Positions 1-8,848 are shown, counted from the first letter of the stretch. The stretch: DNA of 64,000 bases from Borrelia hermsii DAH (GCF_023035675.1 NZ_CP073136.1:744001-808000), one strand, 5' to 3'. Translations and numbers: made by a program. The notes: generated by a model not told the origin, from the letters alone.

Positions 1-181
1 TGAGGTCAAGTTGAATGTAGTTGAAGGTGAGAAATCAACTATTTTAGAATTAAGAGTTTCTGCAAATGATGTTGGAAAGATAATTGGAAGAAGAGGGCGC
101 ATTGCAAGGGCTATTAGGACACTTCTTAGTGCTTGTGCTGCTAAAACAAATAGGAGAGTTCAGCTAGAAATTTTGGACTAA
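1..181 (+). CDS. khpA: KH-domain RNA-binding protein KhpA, 3' part
   Basis: Only the last 59 codons are present, because the gene enters from the left edge. The frame beginning at base 2 encodes a KH fold with the diagnostic GxxG loop (GKIIGRRGR) followed by an amphipathic helix, and ends in LEILD. KhpA proteins are small RNA-binding proteins linked to cell-length control and RNA chaperoning. They usually sit between rpsP and rimM, and rimM follows here after 3 bases, so co-transcription with rimM-trmD-rplS is likely. The assignment rests on the KH motif and the context. rpsP itself is outside the window. Confidence 0.88.
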   Translation, partial: EVKLNVVEGEKSTILELRVSANDVGKIIGRRGRIARAIRTLLSACAAKTNRRVQLEILD

Positions 182-184
182 TTT

Positions 185-685
185 ATGTTTGTAAAAGGCA
201 TAATATTGTCATCTTATGGAATTAATGGATATGCTAAAGTTAAGAGCATATCCAATAATTTTAATGATTTCCTTGATTTAAAGGGTAGTAAGTTAGTTTT
301 AAAAAAGGAATGTTGTTCGTCAATTGAAGTTAAAGTTGAAGACGTATCTTTAATGAATAAGTCATTATTATTGAAATTTGAAGAATTTGATGCCCCCGAG
401 CCTATTAAGGATTTAATTGGTTTTGAGTTATGGGTAAATGATGAATTTGCATCTAAATTGGAAGAAGATGAGTATTACTTTGGCGAGCTTATTGGTTATA
501 AGCTTATTAATAATGGACAGGAATTAGGAGTTGTTGTATCTTTTTATGAGTGTGTAAAGTCGATTCTTCTTGAGGTTAAAGTTGGAAGTAAATTGTTTTT
601 TGTTCCCTTTTTAAATGTTTATCTTGGAGATATTAATAGGGAATTGAAAACTATTGAGCTTAAGGTATTAGATCTCTTAAAATGA
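185..685 (+). CDS. rimM: 16S rRNA processing protein RimM
   Basis: RimM helps mature the 3' (head) domain of the 30S subunit and binds ribosomal protein S19. The 166-residue product has the expected two-part layout: an N-terminal RimM barrel opening with KGIILSSYGINGYAKV (the family's G-x-x-G-x-x-G-x-x-K/R-V region) and a C-terminal PRC-type barrel that includes EEDEYYFGELIGY. Length is normal for the family. Its stop overlaps the start of trmD by 4 bases (ATGA), the classic rimM-trmD coupling. Sequence divergence is high, as usual for RimM, but context makes the call firm. Confidence 0.9.
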   Translation: MFVKGIILSSYGINGYAKVKSISNNFNDFLDLKGSKLVLKKECCSSIEVKVEDVSLMNKSLLLKFEEFDAPEPIKDLIGFELWVNDEFASKLEEDEYYFGELIGYKLINNGQELGVVVSFYECVKSILLEVKVGSKLFFVPFLNVYLGDINRELKTIELKVLDLLK

Positions 686-1401
686 AAATTACGATTCTCT
701 CTTTATTTCCTTCAATCATTACCCCATTTTTTGAAAATTCAATAATGAAAAAAGTTGTAGATAGAGGTATCATAAGTTATGAGGTCATATCTATTCGTGA
801 CTTTTCTGATGATAAACATAAAAGATGTGATGATATTCCTTATGGCGGAGGTGCAGGTATGGTTTTGAAAGCCCCGCCTATCTCTGCTGCTCTTGAGTAT
901 GTAAATGCAAAATCAAAAACCACAATCTTTGTAAGTCCATCTGGATTGAAATATACTCAAAAATTGGCTTATGACTTGTCAAAGAAGAGTGAACTTGTTA
1001 TAATTTGTGGAAGATATGAAGGGCTTGATCAACGCGTGATTGATTTATATGTTGATCTTGAAGTTTCAGTTGGAGATTATGTATTGTCTTCAGGTGAAGT
1101 GGCTGCTCTTGTTATAATAGATAGTGTATATAGATTGTTAGATGGGGCAATAAATCCAAGTTCCTTGCTTGAGGAATCTTTCAGTTTCGATTGTGGCCTA
1201 CTTGAGTACCCTCATTATACTAGGCCTTATGAATTTAAGGGGTTGGAAGTTCCTGATGTGCTTCTTTCAGGTCATCACGAGGAAATAAAAAAATGGCGGT
1301 TTATTAAGTCTGTTGAAAAAACAAAGAAAAATAGATATGATTTGTACCTTAAATATTTGGAAATGATAGGAGAAAATGATGGATTTAGTAAGAAAAATTG
1401 A
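682..1401 (+). CDS. trmD: tRNA (guanine-N1-)-methyltransferase TrmD
   Basis: TrmD methylates G37 next to the anticodon using S-adenosylmethionine, which prevents +1 frameshifting. The 239-residue protein is full length. It begins [10 protein letters not shown], typical of TrmD, and contains the trefoil-knot SAM site ([11 protein letters not shown], then GDYVLSSGE) and the conserved Y-T-R-P motif ([11 protein letters not shown]). Both partners of the active site are intact. It starts inside the rimM stop and its last codons overlap the start of rplS, so the three genes are translationally coupled. Confidence 0.96.
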   Translation: MKITILSLFPSIITPFFENSIMKKVVDRGIISYEVISIRDFSDDKHKRCDDIPYGGGAGMVLKAPPISAALEYVNAKSKTTIFVSPSGLKYTQKLAYDLSKKSELVIICGRYEGLDQRVIDLYVDLEVSVGDYVLSSGEVAALVIIDSVYRLLDGAINPSSLLEESFSFDCGLLEYPHYTRPYEFKGLEVPDVLLSGHHEEIKKWRFIKSVEKTKKNRYDLYLKYLEMIGENDGFSKKN

Positions 1402-1741
1402 GGCTAAAGGAAAGAGAACAGAAAGTTTTGATTTTAGGGCAGGAGATACTATACGTGTTAGTTATAGGATAATTGAAGGCACTAATGAGAGAGTTCAAAA
1501 TTTTGAGGGTCTTGTTATATCTATTCAAAATAAAGGTATTGGACAAACTTTTTTAGTTAGAAAAATCTCTTCAGGGGTTGGGGTTGAGAAAATTTTTCCA
1601 ATGCATTCACCTATTATAGAAAAAGTTCAGGTTTTAAAGCGAGGAAAGGTAAGACGGGCTAAACTTTATTATATGAGAAATAGAATTGGTAAAGCTGCTA
1701 TGAAGGTGAAAGAGCGTCTTGATATTAAGAAGCTTAAATAA
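1379..1741 (+). CDS. rplS: 50S ribosomal protein L19
   Basis: L19 sits at the 30S-50S interface. The product shows the family core: [13 protein letters not shown], a basic middle and a C-terminal [19 protein letters not shown] helix. Two ATGs stand in tandem at 1376 and 1379. The second is preferred because AGGAG at 1368-1372 is then better spaced and the protein starts MDLVRKIE. The gene overlaps the trmD 3' end by 23 bases. Its own 3' end overlaps the next gene. Confidence 0.95.
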   Translation: MDLVRKIEAKGKRTESFDFRAGDTIRVSYRIIEGTNERVQNFEGLVISIQNKGIGQTFLVRKISSGVGVEKIFPMHSPIIEKVQVLKRGKVRRAKLYYMRNRIGKAAMKVKERLDIKKLK

Positions 1742-2549
1742 CACTCAAGTATCCAAAGTTACTTTAAATAAAAATGTTCCTTTGAATGGGAGATTGGAAA
1801 TTGTTAAGTCCCTTGGTCTTAATAAGTGGCTTGTATCCTTTTTAGGCAACTGTTTTGAAGTAAAGAGTAGTTTGCCTTTAAAAGTTGGATTTACGTATTT
1901 TGCCAAGATGATTAGTACTTCAGGTAATTTTTTGATTCATGTTAATTATGCATCTTTATTTAGGGATTTAGATTTATTTGAAAGTAATAATAAGGTTATA
2001 CTTAAACTAAGAGGTGAACCCTTGGAGCAAAATACTTGGAAGTTATTTAAGAATGTTTTTGATAATATAAAAGATGAATTTATTTTAAAGTTTCTTTTAG
2101 CTTTGCATGAACAAGGCATAAGAGAACAGGATTTTATGCAAATTTATGATTATTTTGGTAGTAAAGTAAGGGAAAGAGAACAGTATAATAAGCTTCCAGT
2201 TTTTATTGAAAGCAATAATAATTTTATTATTGCAATTCCCTTTAGATTTATGGAAGGAAATGGTTTATTATTTTTATTTTCTTATAAAGATTTAGAGATG
2301 GTTTATAAGTGGAGTTTTGTTTATTTTTTGAATGAACAAGAAAAAATAATTTGTGAGATTAATAATTCCGGTTCTAATTTTAAATTAAGAATATATGCAG
2401 ATTTTAGTTTAAGTAAGATCATTAGAGAGCTTAAGAGTTCTCTTTTTTGCTATAATGTGACTGATATAGAAATATTAGATTCAATTCAAGAGTTTGAAGA
2501 TTTTGATTGTGAAGTAATAGTGGTTAAGGGTATTAATTATAAAATATGA
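1719..2549 (+). CDS. FliK C-terminal-like protein (YlqG-like), function unknown
   Basis: A 276-residue protein with no signal peptide and no clear catalytic motif. Its last third (about residues 185-260) alternates beta strands with an amphipathic helix ([22 protein letters not shown]), resembling the FliK/YlqG hook-length-control C-domain. This is supported by position: in Firmicutes the FliK-like ylqG lies directly upstream of the FlhB-like ylqH near rplS, and an FlhB-like gene follows here with a 4-base overlap. The chosen start is a TTG inside the rplS end. There is no in-frame ATG close by, so the N-terminus is uncertain. Function is inferred from pattern and neighbourhood only. Confidence 0.55.
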   Translation: MILRSLNNTQVSKVTLNKNVPLNGRLEIVKSLGLNKWLVSFLGNCFEVKSSLPLKVGFTYFAKMISTSGNFLIHVNYASLFRDLDLFESNNKVILKLRGEPLEQNTWKLFKNVFDNIKDEFILKFLLALHEQGIREQDFMQIYDYFGSKVREREQYNKLPVFIESNNNFIIAIPFRFMEGNGLLFLFSYKDLEMVYKWSFVYFLNEQEKIICEINNSGSNFKLRIYADFSLSKIIRELKSSLFCYNVTDIEILDSIQEFEDFDCEVIVVKGINYKI

Positions 2550-2806
2550 GTGGAGAAAAATTAGCTTTATTGATTAAATATGATACTAAATTTCCAGCGC
2601 CTTTTATTTTAGCTAAGGCCAGAGGAGAGAAGGCTTTGCGCATTAAAGAACTTGCTAAGCAAGAGGGTATTCCTATTGTGGAAGATAAATATTTGTCTGA
2701 GAGCTTATTTTTGATTAATGAGGGTGATTTTATTGATTTTAAATATTTTAAAGTAGTTGCACAGATTTTATCTGTTGTATATAAATTGAAGAGTAATAAA
2801 CTATGA
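2546..2806 (+). CDS. FlhB C-domain-like small protein (FlhX/YlqH type)
   Basis: An 86-residue soluble protein matching the cytoplasmic C-domain of the flagellar export switch FlhB: PAPFILAKARGEKALRIKELAKQEGIPIVE is the FlhB signature stretch (positions about 17-46). The membrane part and the autocleavage NPTH motif of true FlhB are absent, so it belongs to the stand-alone FlhX/YlqH group, which in some bacteria can partly replace the FlhB C-domain. It overlaps the upstream FliK-like gene by ATGA and the downstream YraN remnant in the same way, indicating an old operon. A role in the periplasmic-flagella export apparatus is plausible but not shown. Confidence 0.75.
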   Translation: MSGEKLALLIKYDTKFPAPFILAKARGEKALRIKELAKQEGIPIVEDKYLSESLFLINEGDFIDFKYFKVVAQILSVVYKLKSNKL

Positions 2807-3070
2807 ATAGTGGGCAGATTGAAAAACAAGTGAGGTTTTTGCTTTAAAATGGTTATAAGATAATAGATAGAAATTATTATAGTTAATCAGGGAGATGATA
2901 TTATTGTGCAAAGAAATAAGGTTTTGCATTTTATAGCGGCAAAATTCCTGAGTATTTATTCATTTAAAAATTTATAATATTTAATTGATAGAACGAAAGT
3001 GGCAAATATGGTAAATATAGCATTAGGATATATTATGTCTAATTTTGAGTCGTTTGGAGTGTTTTTTTGA
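2803..3070 (+). pseudogene. Degenerate YraN/UPF0102-family endonuclease-like gene
   Basis: The remnant begins with an ATG overlapping the previous stop (ATGA) and encodes MNSGQIEKQVRFLL, then a TAA at 2845, then NGYKIIDRNYYS and a second TAA at 2884. In the +1 frame from 2891 the homology resumes as GDDIIVQRNKVLHFIAAK, a recognisable version of the family's GEIDLI...VFVEVK nuclease core with the Glu residues altered, interrupted again near 2978. From 2984 it continues as IDRTKVANMVNIALGYI and ends SFGVFF, matching the family's K...A..Y...RFDV tail. At least two stops and one frameshift make it non-functional. YraN genes commonly follow ylqH-like genes, which supports the assignment. Confidence 0.72.
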
Positions 3071-3134
3071 CTTTGTGTTTAATTTTTAAGGGAGAAGAAC
3101 CCTTATTTGCTTGATATAATTGGAGGAGATAGCA

Positions 3135-3677
3135 TTGAAGTCTGATCAAAGTAAAGCCCATGGCAATGATTTTCGAAGAAGGAACAGAATTCCTTATTCG
3201 AAAATGAGAAAAGCAAAATCTGAGCCTAAAAAACAAAATGTTGCAGCTTTGAATACCGCTGCTACTAATAAATCTGTGGGTACTAGCTTTAATAACCAAA
3301 AGAATTATAAGGGTAATAGACAAAAAGGTATTAGTAAAGACCGCGGATTGCGTATAAGGTTTCAAGAAGTATGTTCTATTTGTGAGAAGCAGATCAAAGA
3401 TATTCTTTCTTGTATGTCTATGAAGTTTAATGGTGAAGACAAGCCTATACATTTTGATTGTGCTATTGATAAGTTGAAGGCTGAGAATGAACTTGTTAAT
3501 AATGAGAGTTTGGTATATAGAGGTGTTGGTAAATTTTTTGTTGTTGATAAGTCTGTTAGAGGAAATAACTTGGCTTTTAAAATAGTTAAAGAGATTGATT
3601 TTGAAAATTTAGAGAGTCGTCCTATTTGGCGAAAAAAAATTCTTCAAGATATGAATAAAGGGTTTAAGTTTTATTAA
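3135..3677 (+). CDS. Conserved hypothetical protein with Cys/His cluster
   Basis: I do not recognise a characterised family. The N-terminal 70 residues are basic and low-complexity (Lys/Arg/Asn/Ser-rich), suggesting nucleic-acid contact. They are followed by a possible metal site: C-S-I-C, then about 25 residues later H-F-D-C. The C-terminal part is a compact alpha/beta stretch with a Trp-containing basic end (RPIWRKKI). A longer reading from TTG 3120 would place the strong ribosome-binding site GGAGGAGAT (3122-3130) inside the gene, so TTG 3135 directly after it is the better start. It runs tightly into coaD (2-base gap). Confidence 0.7.
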   Translation: MKSDQSKAHGNDFRRRNRIPYSKMRKAKSEPKKQNVAALNTAATNKSVGTSFNNQKNYKGNRQKGISKDRGLRIRFQEVCSICEKQIKDILSCMSMKFNGEDKPIHFDCAIDKLKAENELVNNESLVYRGVGKFFVVDKSVRGNNLAFKIVKEIDFENLESRPIWRKKILQDMNKGFKFY

Positions 3678-3679
3678 TT

Positions 3680-4177
3680 ATGAGAGTAGCATTATTTCCT
3701 GGTTCATTCGATCCTGTTACTTGGGGACATATTGATTTAGTGAAGAGAGCATCATTAATTTTTGATAAGGTTATTGTTCTTGTTGCTAATAATAGTGCTA
3801 AGAATTATTTGCTTAGTGATGTTGAGAGATATGAGCTTACTTTTGAGGTTATTGCGTCTTTAGGATGGTCAAAAATTTTTGTGGATAGGTATGATGGGAT
3901 TATTTTGGATTATGCTTTAAAGAATGATATTGGTTTTATTGTTAGAGGAGTTAGAGCTTTTCATGATTTTGAATTTGAATTTGAAAGGTATGTTGTTAAT
4001 AACAAGCTTAGTCCTTTAGTAGACACAATATTTTTACCAAGTAGTGATAGATATCTGTTTGTAAGGTCAGATCTTGTTAAAGAATTGATAAAGAATAAAA
4101 ATTTTGATCTCTCAAGTTTTATTCCAGAGTTAGTGCAAAAAAAGTTGAAATCTAAATTTATTGACAAATTATCTTAA
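3680..4177 (+). CDS. coaD: Phosphopantetheine adenylyltransferase
   Basis: CoaD transfers AMP from ATP to 4'-phosphopantetheine, the penultimate step of coenzyme A synthesis. The 165-residue protein has the nucleotidyltransferase signature: [16 protein letters not shown] with the T/H-x-G-H motif near the N-terminus, the [13 protein letters not shown] segment, and [16 protein letters not shown], a variant of the ISSTxVR motif. The length is normal. CoA is the main low-molecular-weight thiol reported for Borrelia, linking this gene to the CoA-disulfide reductase at 30.7 kb. The end of the gene contains a consensus -35 (TTGACA) that likely serves rpmF-acpP. Confidence 0.95.
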   Translation: MRVALFPGSFDPVTWGHIDLVKRASLIFDKVIVLVANNSAKNYLLSDVERYELTFEVIASLGWSKIFVDRYDGIILDYALKNDIGFIVRGVRAFHDFEFEFERYVVNNKLSPLVDTIFLPSSDRYLFVRSDLVKELIKNKNFDLSSFIPELVQKKLKSKFIDKLS

Positions 4178-4190
4178 TAATATATATATT
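4161..4190 (+). promoter_or_regulatory. Probable sigma-70 promoter for rpmF-acpP
   Basis: A perfect -35 hexamer TTGACA (4161-4166) lies in the last codons of coaD. Candidate -10 hexamers are TATATA at 4183-4188 (16-bp spacer) or TATATT at 4185-4190 (18-bp spacer). The transcript would lead into rpmF, whose ribosome-binding site AAGGAGG is at about 4215-4221. The -10 lies in the middle of a perfect palindrome (4170-4199). Confidence 0.6.
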
Positions 4191-4199
4191 ATTAAGATA
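4170..4199. repeat. 30-bp perfect palindrome between coaD and rpmF
   Basis: Bases 4170-4199 form an uninterrupted inverted repeat with 15-bp arms meeting between 4184 and 4185 (left arm begins TATCTTAATAATA). It starts at the coaD stop and covers the -10 region of the predicted rpmF promoter. It could be a coaD terminator (though no T-run follows), an operator for a dimeric regulator, or an AT-rich cruciform. Confidence 0.75.
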
Positions 4200-4228
4200 T
4201 GTTTGTTTATGTTTAAGGAGGCAAAAAG

Positions 4229-4411
4229 ATGGCTGTTCCAAAATTTAAGCCTTCAAAGTCTAGAAGTAGGACGAGGCGCAGTATAAATATGAGGAAAAAA
4301 ATACCTCAACTTCAAGAGTGTTCAAATTGTGGTTACCTTGTAATAAGGCACAGAGTATGTTTAAAGTGTGGCTATTATAAGAATATTCAATATTTAGAAT
4401 TAGGATTGTAG
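4229..4411 (+). CDS. rpmF: 50S ribosomal protein L32
   Basis: A 60-residue basic protein opening [18 protein letters not shown], the typical L32 N-terminus (MAVPK...S.sr...rrs). It carries an intact zinc ribbon, C-S-N-C ... C-L-K-C, so this is the zinc-binding (C+) form. A strong AAGGAGG stands 7 bases upstream of the ATG. As in many bacteria, rpmF is linked to fatty-acid genes; here acpP follows 22 bases later. Confidence 0.96.
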   Translation: MAVPKFKPSKSRSRTRRSINMRKKIPQLQECSNCGYLVIRHRVCLKCGYYKNIQYLELGL

Positions 4412-4433
4412 TTTGAACGAGGAATGTTTGTTT

Positions 4434-4676
4434 ATGGATCAAAGTGAGATTTTTAAAAAAGTTAGGTCTATCATATCCGAGCAGCTTGATAAAAAGGAAG
4501 ATGAAATTACTATGGAGTCTAGGTTTGTTGAGGATCTTGGTGCAGACAGTCTTGATATTTATGAACTTTTATATTTACTTGAGGAAGCATTTGATGATAA
4601 GATCCCAGAAAATGAGGCTAGTGAATTTGAGACTATAGGTGATGTTGTTGCTTTTATTGAGAAAAAAAAGGGTTAG
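4434..4676 (+). CDS. acpP: Acyl carrier protein
   Basis: An 80-residue acidic protein with the phosphopantetheine attachment motif D-S-L ([10 protein letters not shown]), attachment at Ser39. The longer reading from TTG 4413 adds seven residues not typical of ACP. ATG 4434 gives [12 protein letters not shown] and is spaced about 10 bases from a GAGGA motif, so it is preferred. Borrelia lacks a full fatty-acid synthesis pathway (known from the genus), so ACP here probably serves lipid acyl handling rather than de novo synthesis. Four residues of spacing separate it from rnc, with which it is likely co-transcribed. Confidence 0.95.
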   Translation: MDQSEIFKKVRSIISEQLDKKEDEITMESRFVEDLGADSLDIYELLYLLEEAFDDKIPENEASEFETIGDVVAFIEKKKG

Positions 4677-4681
4677 ATATA

Positions 4682-5413
4682 ATGGGTTCTGCTATAGTGA
4701 AGTTGGATGTGGATCGGAGAAGAAAGTTAGATGAGTTCTTAATGGGTTTACATATTGATTTTAATGATATTGATTTGTTAAATATGTCTTTAAGTCATTC
4801 ATCATATGCAAATGAATTTGATCAAAAATATGCTAATAATGAGAGATTAGAGTTTTTAGGAGACTCTGTTCTTAATCTTATTATTACAGATTATTTGTAT
4901 AAATTTTATCCTGAAAAGAGCGAAGGTGAACTTAGCAAGGCCAGATCTTATATTGTTAGTGAAGAGTCTCTCTCTAGTATTGCCCGGGAACTTAACCTTG
5001 GTAACTATATTTTGCTTGGTAGGGGCGAGGAGAATAATGATGGCCGCAATAAAAAGGGTATTATTGCAGATGCTATTGAGGCTTTTGTTGGTGCACTTTA
5101 TCTTGATGGTGGGTTTTTAAAAGCCTCAGCTTTCGTGGTAGAGCTTTTTGAAGTTCACATAAGGTTGATGTTTAATCGTGGTGACTTTAAAGATTATAAA
5201 AGCCTTCTGCAGGAATATGTTCAAAAGAAATATAAGATTTCGCCAAATTATAGGTTGGCTAAAGAGTTAGGTCCTGATCATAATAAAATTTTTTGTGTTG
5301 AACTTTATGTTAATGATAAATTTATATCTAATGGCAAAGGAAAATCTAAAAAAGAGGCTGAAATGATAGCAGCTGAAATGGCACTTAAGACTATTGCAAA
5401 TATTGATCTTTAA
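4682..5413 (+). CDS. rnc: Ribonuclease III
   Basis: RNase III cleaves double-stranded RNA in rRNA precursors and some mRNAs. The 243-residue protein has the catalytic signature [14 protein letters not shown], with the metal-binding Glu/Asp and the downstream D-A-I-E-A ([16 protein letters not shown]). A C-terminal double-stranded-RNA-binding domain ends in [16 protein letters not shown]. It follows acpP by 5 bases, the common acpP-rnc order. The last 23 bases overlap the 3' end of the convergent cca-type gene. A weak hairpin with a T-run follows the stop. Confidence 0.96.
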   Translation: MGSAIVKLDVDRRRKLDEFLMGLHIDFNDIDLLNMSLSHSSYANEFDQKYANNERLEFLGDSVLNLIITDYLYKFYPEKSEGELSKARSYIVSEESLSSIARELNLGNYILLGRGEENNDGRNKKGIIADAIEAFVGALYLDGGFLKASAFVVELFEVHIRLMFNRGDFKDYKSLLQEYVQKKYKISPNYRLAKELGPDHNKIFCVELYVNDKFISNGKGKSKKEAEMIAAEMALKTIANIDL

Positions 5414-6608
5414 TTTTTTTAATTAAGATCTCTTTTTTGTTTAATTTGGGATTAGTTAGTACTTCTCTTAATAGATAGTTGAGGATTTCTCCAATGTTTT
5501 TGTTGTCTGTTAACTTAAGGTCTTTGATGTCGTTGCCATTGATTTTCAGTTCTTTTAAAGATAAGGGATCGTTTAGTAACTTTTTGCTTTTTATTTTATT
5601 CATTATAAACTTAAGCTTATTATCCCTTCCTTTAAGGGCTTTATATATGTCAAGTATTTCCTTGTAGTTTTCTCTGGTGGCTTTGCTTAGTAAAATTCTA
5701 ACATCATGTAATTTTTTAATTCTTAGAGTGTTAATTTCATTAATAATGGTTTTATAGAATAATATTAATTTGATATCTTTATTTGAAAATCTAAGTAATT
5801 CTAACTTTTCTCTTAAACATCTTATATCTTTTTTGCTTGTAAAGATAACTATTGCTTTTAAATAAAATTTGTTTCTGTTTAAGAGGGTAATTTTATTTTT
5901 TAATTTTTTGTTTATTTCTGTATTGAAAAAATATCTGAAGAAATTTATTTTTTGCAGATAATGAATTCCCTTTCTTGGGTTTTTTCCTTCTAGAAGTTTA
6001 ATAAATTCATTATTTATTCTTTCTTTTGATAGAAGCAGGATATTTGCTTTTTTATATTTCATGGAGATTAATGTATTTTGATCAATTGTAAAGTCAAGCG
6101 TGGATGCGAATCTTGCGGCTCTTAGTATTCTAAGAGCATCTTCTTCAAATCTTTTGTTTGGTTCACCTATACATTTTATTATTTTTTTATTAAGGTCTTG
6201 TTTGCCATTATAGTAGTCTATTATTTCACAGTTAAGTATATTCATTGCGATTGAGTTTATTGTAAAATCTCTTCTTTGAAGATCTTCATTTAAGCTTTTT
6301 GTAAATTTTACTTCTTTAGGAGATCTTTTATTTTCGTAGTCTATGTCTATTCTGTAAGTTGTAACTTCAAAAATTTTTTTGTTAAAAATTATGCTTATTG
6401 TGCCATGCTTCATACCTGTTTGTATATTATTTGGAAATAGTCGCATTATTTCTTTCGGAGTTGCATTTGTTGTGAAGTCAAAATCATCAGGTATTTTTTT
6501 AAGAAGTAAGTCTCTTAAAGCGCCTCCTACTAGGAAAAATTCATAGTTATTATTATTAAAGATTTTACTAATTTTCATTATATCTTTAGTATTAGTGCCT
6601 ATATTCAT
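5391..6608 (-). CDS. tRNA CCA-adding nucleotidyltransferase (class II; also annotated as poly(A) polymerase)
   Basis: The class II nucleotidyltransferase head domain is clear: GGALRDLLL, then the metal-binding DFDF ([13 protein letters not shown]), the [17 protein letters not shown] block ([14 protein letters not shown]) and the [16 protein letters not shown] block, followed by a helical C-terminal body; 405 residues. None of the four tRNA genes in this window encodes the 3' CCA, so a CCA-adding enzyme is required. The sequence cannot separate this from poly(A) polymerase activity. A shorter start at ATG 6578 (MKISKIF) is possible, because an AAAGAT motif precedes it and the first ten residues look unlike the family. 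It is convergent with and overlaps rnc. Confidence 0.88.
   Translation of the reverse strand: MNIGTNTKDIMKISKIFNNNNYEFFLVGGALRDLLLKKIPDDFDFTTNATPKEIMRLFPNNIQTGMKHGTISIIFNKKIFEVTTYRIDIDYENKRSPKEVKFTKSLNEDLQRRDFTINSIAMNILNCEIIDYYNGKQDLNKKIIKCIGEPNKRFEEDALRILRAARFASTLDFTIDQNTLISMKYKKANILLLSKERINNEFIKLLEGKNPRKGIHYLQKINFFRYFFNTEINKKLKNKITLLNRNKFYLKAIVIFTSKKDIRCLREKLELLRFSNKDIKLILFYKTIINEINTLRIKKLHDVRILLSKATRENYKEILDIYKALKGRDNKLKFIMNKIKSKKLLNDPLSLKELKINGNDIKDLKLTDNKNIGEILNYLLREVLTNPKLNKKEILIKKIKDQYLQ
5405..5438 (+). terminator. Probable rnc terminator
   Basis: Arms GATCTT-T-AATT (5405-5415) and AATTAAGATC (5421-5430) pair with one bulged T and a 5-base T loop, followed by TCTTTTTT. It lies in the shared 3' end of rnc and the convergent nucleotidyltransferase gene, so it may also limit opposing transcription. 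Confidence 0.5.
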
Positions 6609-6733
6609 ATAGAAATATATTATAGTTGAAATACTATTTTTTTTAAGGTTAAAATATAGTTTTAGTTTATTCTTAAAATATCATAAAATAATATTTGTTT
6701 GATTTGTATTTAAACATTTATAAATGGGGTTTT

Positions 6734-8500
6734 ATGAACAAGAGTAATGTTAATATATATGATTCTATTGGTGAACTTTCAAAAGATTCAAGGGCTAAAT
6801 TGATAAGGGAAATTAAAAAGAATCTGAGTCTGAATTCTTCAGTGTTGTCTGAAAATAATTCTAATTACTTAAATTCAGATTCTACCGTGCAGATTGATGA
6901 TTTTCTATCTAAAAAATTCATGGAAGAGTCACTTTGGATAAAGATATGGGTATATATCTTAAGTTTTTTTCAAAAAGATAAGACTAAGGAGGATATTTAT
7001 AAGATGCATCTTCTAAAAAACTTAGAAGGTCATATTAATAGTATGTACAAAAATCCTGTCATAAATTTTAAAAAAGGGTATTTACGTGTGGGTTTTGTAG
7101 AAATGTTTTTTGAACTTTATTGTTATTTAATAGAGCTTAAAGGGTATTTTAAGATGTTAGAGACAGGTAATATTGTTGAACAAGCAATGTTTGAAGTTAT
7201 TCAAAGTAAGATTCCTAATTCCCAGTGCAGACTAGAAGATTTTTTAGCACTTGAAGAGCATGAACAATTCTTAAGAAAAGATAAAAGTCAAAATGAGTTA
7301 GAAGCAATTATTAGAATAAAAATTAGTAATTATATTAATTCCATTCCTTCACAAACTTATACAGTCGTAGAGGATATGTTTGAATTTTTCTATGTTTTAA
7401 ATGGTATTGCATTTTTTCCTTACAAGTCTTTTTTGTCTTTCTTTAATGTTGAGCTTTTAGATGATGTGGATAATTTCGATGTTGCCGATCTTGATGGGAC
7501 AGTTAGCATCAGTTTTGAGAGTGTTGATAAGTATTTTAGGTGTTTTTTTGAGCTTTTGCATACATTAAGAGATATTGAAATAAATGAAGAAGTTTTAAAA
7601 ATTATTGTTAAAAATTATTTTTTAATAATAAAATCAGACGAGAATGGTATTTTAAGCGAAGAGAATCTTTTAGGAATTGATTCTATGTTTAAAAGCATTT
7701 TGGGTATTATGATAAAAATCATCAGCTTTTCAAAAACTTTGCCTTATTTAGATGTTTTTAAAATTTATTATGAAAATCCAGTTTTAAAGCCTAAGAAGTA
7801 TGTTCCTTGTTTTGATGTAAAAAGTTTTTATGAAAATGTTTTATTTTTAAATGTTAGTGGGCAGCTTGTTAAAAACTATTCTAAGTCTTTAACAGTGCTT
7901 TTGAATAAAGAACTTAAAGACTTAATTAAAAATTATAGCGTTATTATGAATTTAGATAATATAATTTTTAAAGGAATGGGACTTGAATATTCAAATCTTA
8001 AAAAGCTTTATTTTCTCAATGAATTCTTTAAATACGTTTATGATGTAAAAATGATGGAAATATTAAGGACCGTGAACAATGTAGTCCTTGTAAATAATAC
8101 TGACTTGAGAAGTTTGTATATTAAGCTTGAGAGAGATATTAGTGTTTTAAGAAAAGAAGTTTATGATTTGTATTTTGAACTTAATTATAAAAATGAGGAG
8201 TATGAGAAATATAATGAAGATTATAATATTGATGATTCTTATAAGGATAAGATTTTGGAATGGTACTTGAGAGAGATTGAGACTGTTAAAAGGCTAGTTT
8301 TTAATTTTATGAGTTATTTCATTGATCTTAGGGGGAAATATATTGCTCTTTTAGAAAATAATAATGCTTTTATACAAAGCGCTCTTAATCTTTCCCATAA
8401 ATTGTCCACAGATGATAATGTGAAGATCAGCTTAAGTTATGTTATTGATAATATATTATTTATAATTAAACAAGCTCTTTTTATACTTGAAAATTTATAG
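6734..8500 (+). CDS. Large hypothetical protein, spirochaete-specific
   Basis: I recognise no family. The 588-residue product is acidic/lysine-rich and mainly helical, with no signal peptide. A short aromatic stretch near residue 80 (LWIKIWVYILSFF) might touch the membrane. The upstream extension to TTG 6695 is rejected because GGGG at 6725-6728 sits at good distance from ATG 6734 and the extension (FDLYLNIYKWGF) looks non-coding. A 3-base gap to the next gene indicates coupling with the small membrane protein. Base composition matches the neighbours, so it is ordinary resident chromosome. Confidence 0.8.
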   Translation: MNKSNVNIYDSIGELSKDSRAKLIREIKKNLSLNSSVLSENNSNYLNSDSTVQIDDFLSKKFMEESLWIKIWVYILSFFQKDKTKEDIYKMHLLKNLEGHINSMYKNPVINFKKGYLRVGFVEMFFELYCYLIELKGYFKMLETGNIVEQAMFEVIQSKIPNSQCRLEDFLALEEHEQFLRKDKSQNELEAIIRIKISNYINSIPSQTYTVVEDMFEFFYVLNGIAFFPYKSFLSFFNVELLDDVDNFDVADLDGTVSISFESVDKYFRCFFELLHTLRDIEINEEVLKIIVKNYFLIIKSDENGILSEENLLGIDSMFKSILGIMIKIISFSKTLPYLDVFKIYYENPVLKPKKYVPCFDVKSFYENVLFLNVSGQLVKNYSKSLTVLLNKELKDLIKNYSVIMNLDNIIFKGMGLEYSNLKKLYFLNEFFKYVYDVKMMEILRTVNNVVLVNNTDLRSLYIKLERDISVLRKEVYDLYFELNYKNEEYEKYNEDYNIDDSYKDKILEWYLREIETVKRLVFNFMSYFIDLRGKYIALLENNNAFIQSALNLSHKLSTDDNVKISLSYVIDNILFIIKQALFILENL

Positions 8501-8503
8501 GTT

Positions 8504-8830
8504 ATGATGAAGAACTCTGATGCAAGTGATTTAAGGTTATTTTCAATTCTTATTAGAGTTTTAGTAATAATTTTATTTCTTAATTCTGTACTTAGTTTAT
8601 TTATGTTTTTAGCTGGTGCTTATAATGTTTTTATGCATTCTTTTCAAAAATTTTCACTTGAATTTACGATTGTATTAAGTGCTGTTGCCTTTGGGCTTGA
8701 GGTTACTAGATTAATATTTTTTTATCTGTTTGGAGGAAAGAGGATTAAACGTTATACCATTTTGGTTTTTAGTTTTATTATTTGTTTTTGTGCTTTTTTT
8801 ATAAAAATTTTTCTTTCTCTTGAAATATGA
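8504..8830 (+). CDS. Small integral membrane protein, unknown function
   Basis: A 108-residue protein with three hydrophobic segments (about residues 10-38, 48-72 and 82-106), Lys/Arg-rich loops and no recognised motif. ATG 8504 and ATG 8507 are both possible. It directly follows the large hypothetical gene with a 3-base gap, so the two are probably one transcription unit and may work together at the inner membrane. Confidence 0.72.
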   Translation: MMKNSDASDLRLFSILIRVLVIILFLNSVLSLFMFLAGAYNVFMHSFQKFSLEFTIVLSAVAFGLEVTRLIFFYLFGGKRIKRYTILVFSFIICFCAFFIKIFLSLEI

Positions 8831-8848
8831 TTTATTTTGATCTTGCTA

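Noticed and set aside
2533-2829. Minus-strand 98-codon ORF opposite the FlhB-like gene
   Set aside because: Antisense to a gene with a clear FlhB signature.
3039-3452. Minus-strand 137-codon ORF over the YraN remnant and the Cys/His protein gene
   Set aside because: Overlaps a supported gene on the other strand and has no recognisable features.
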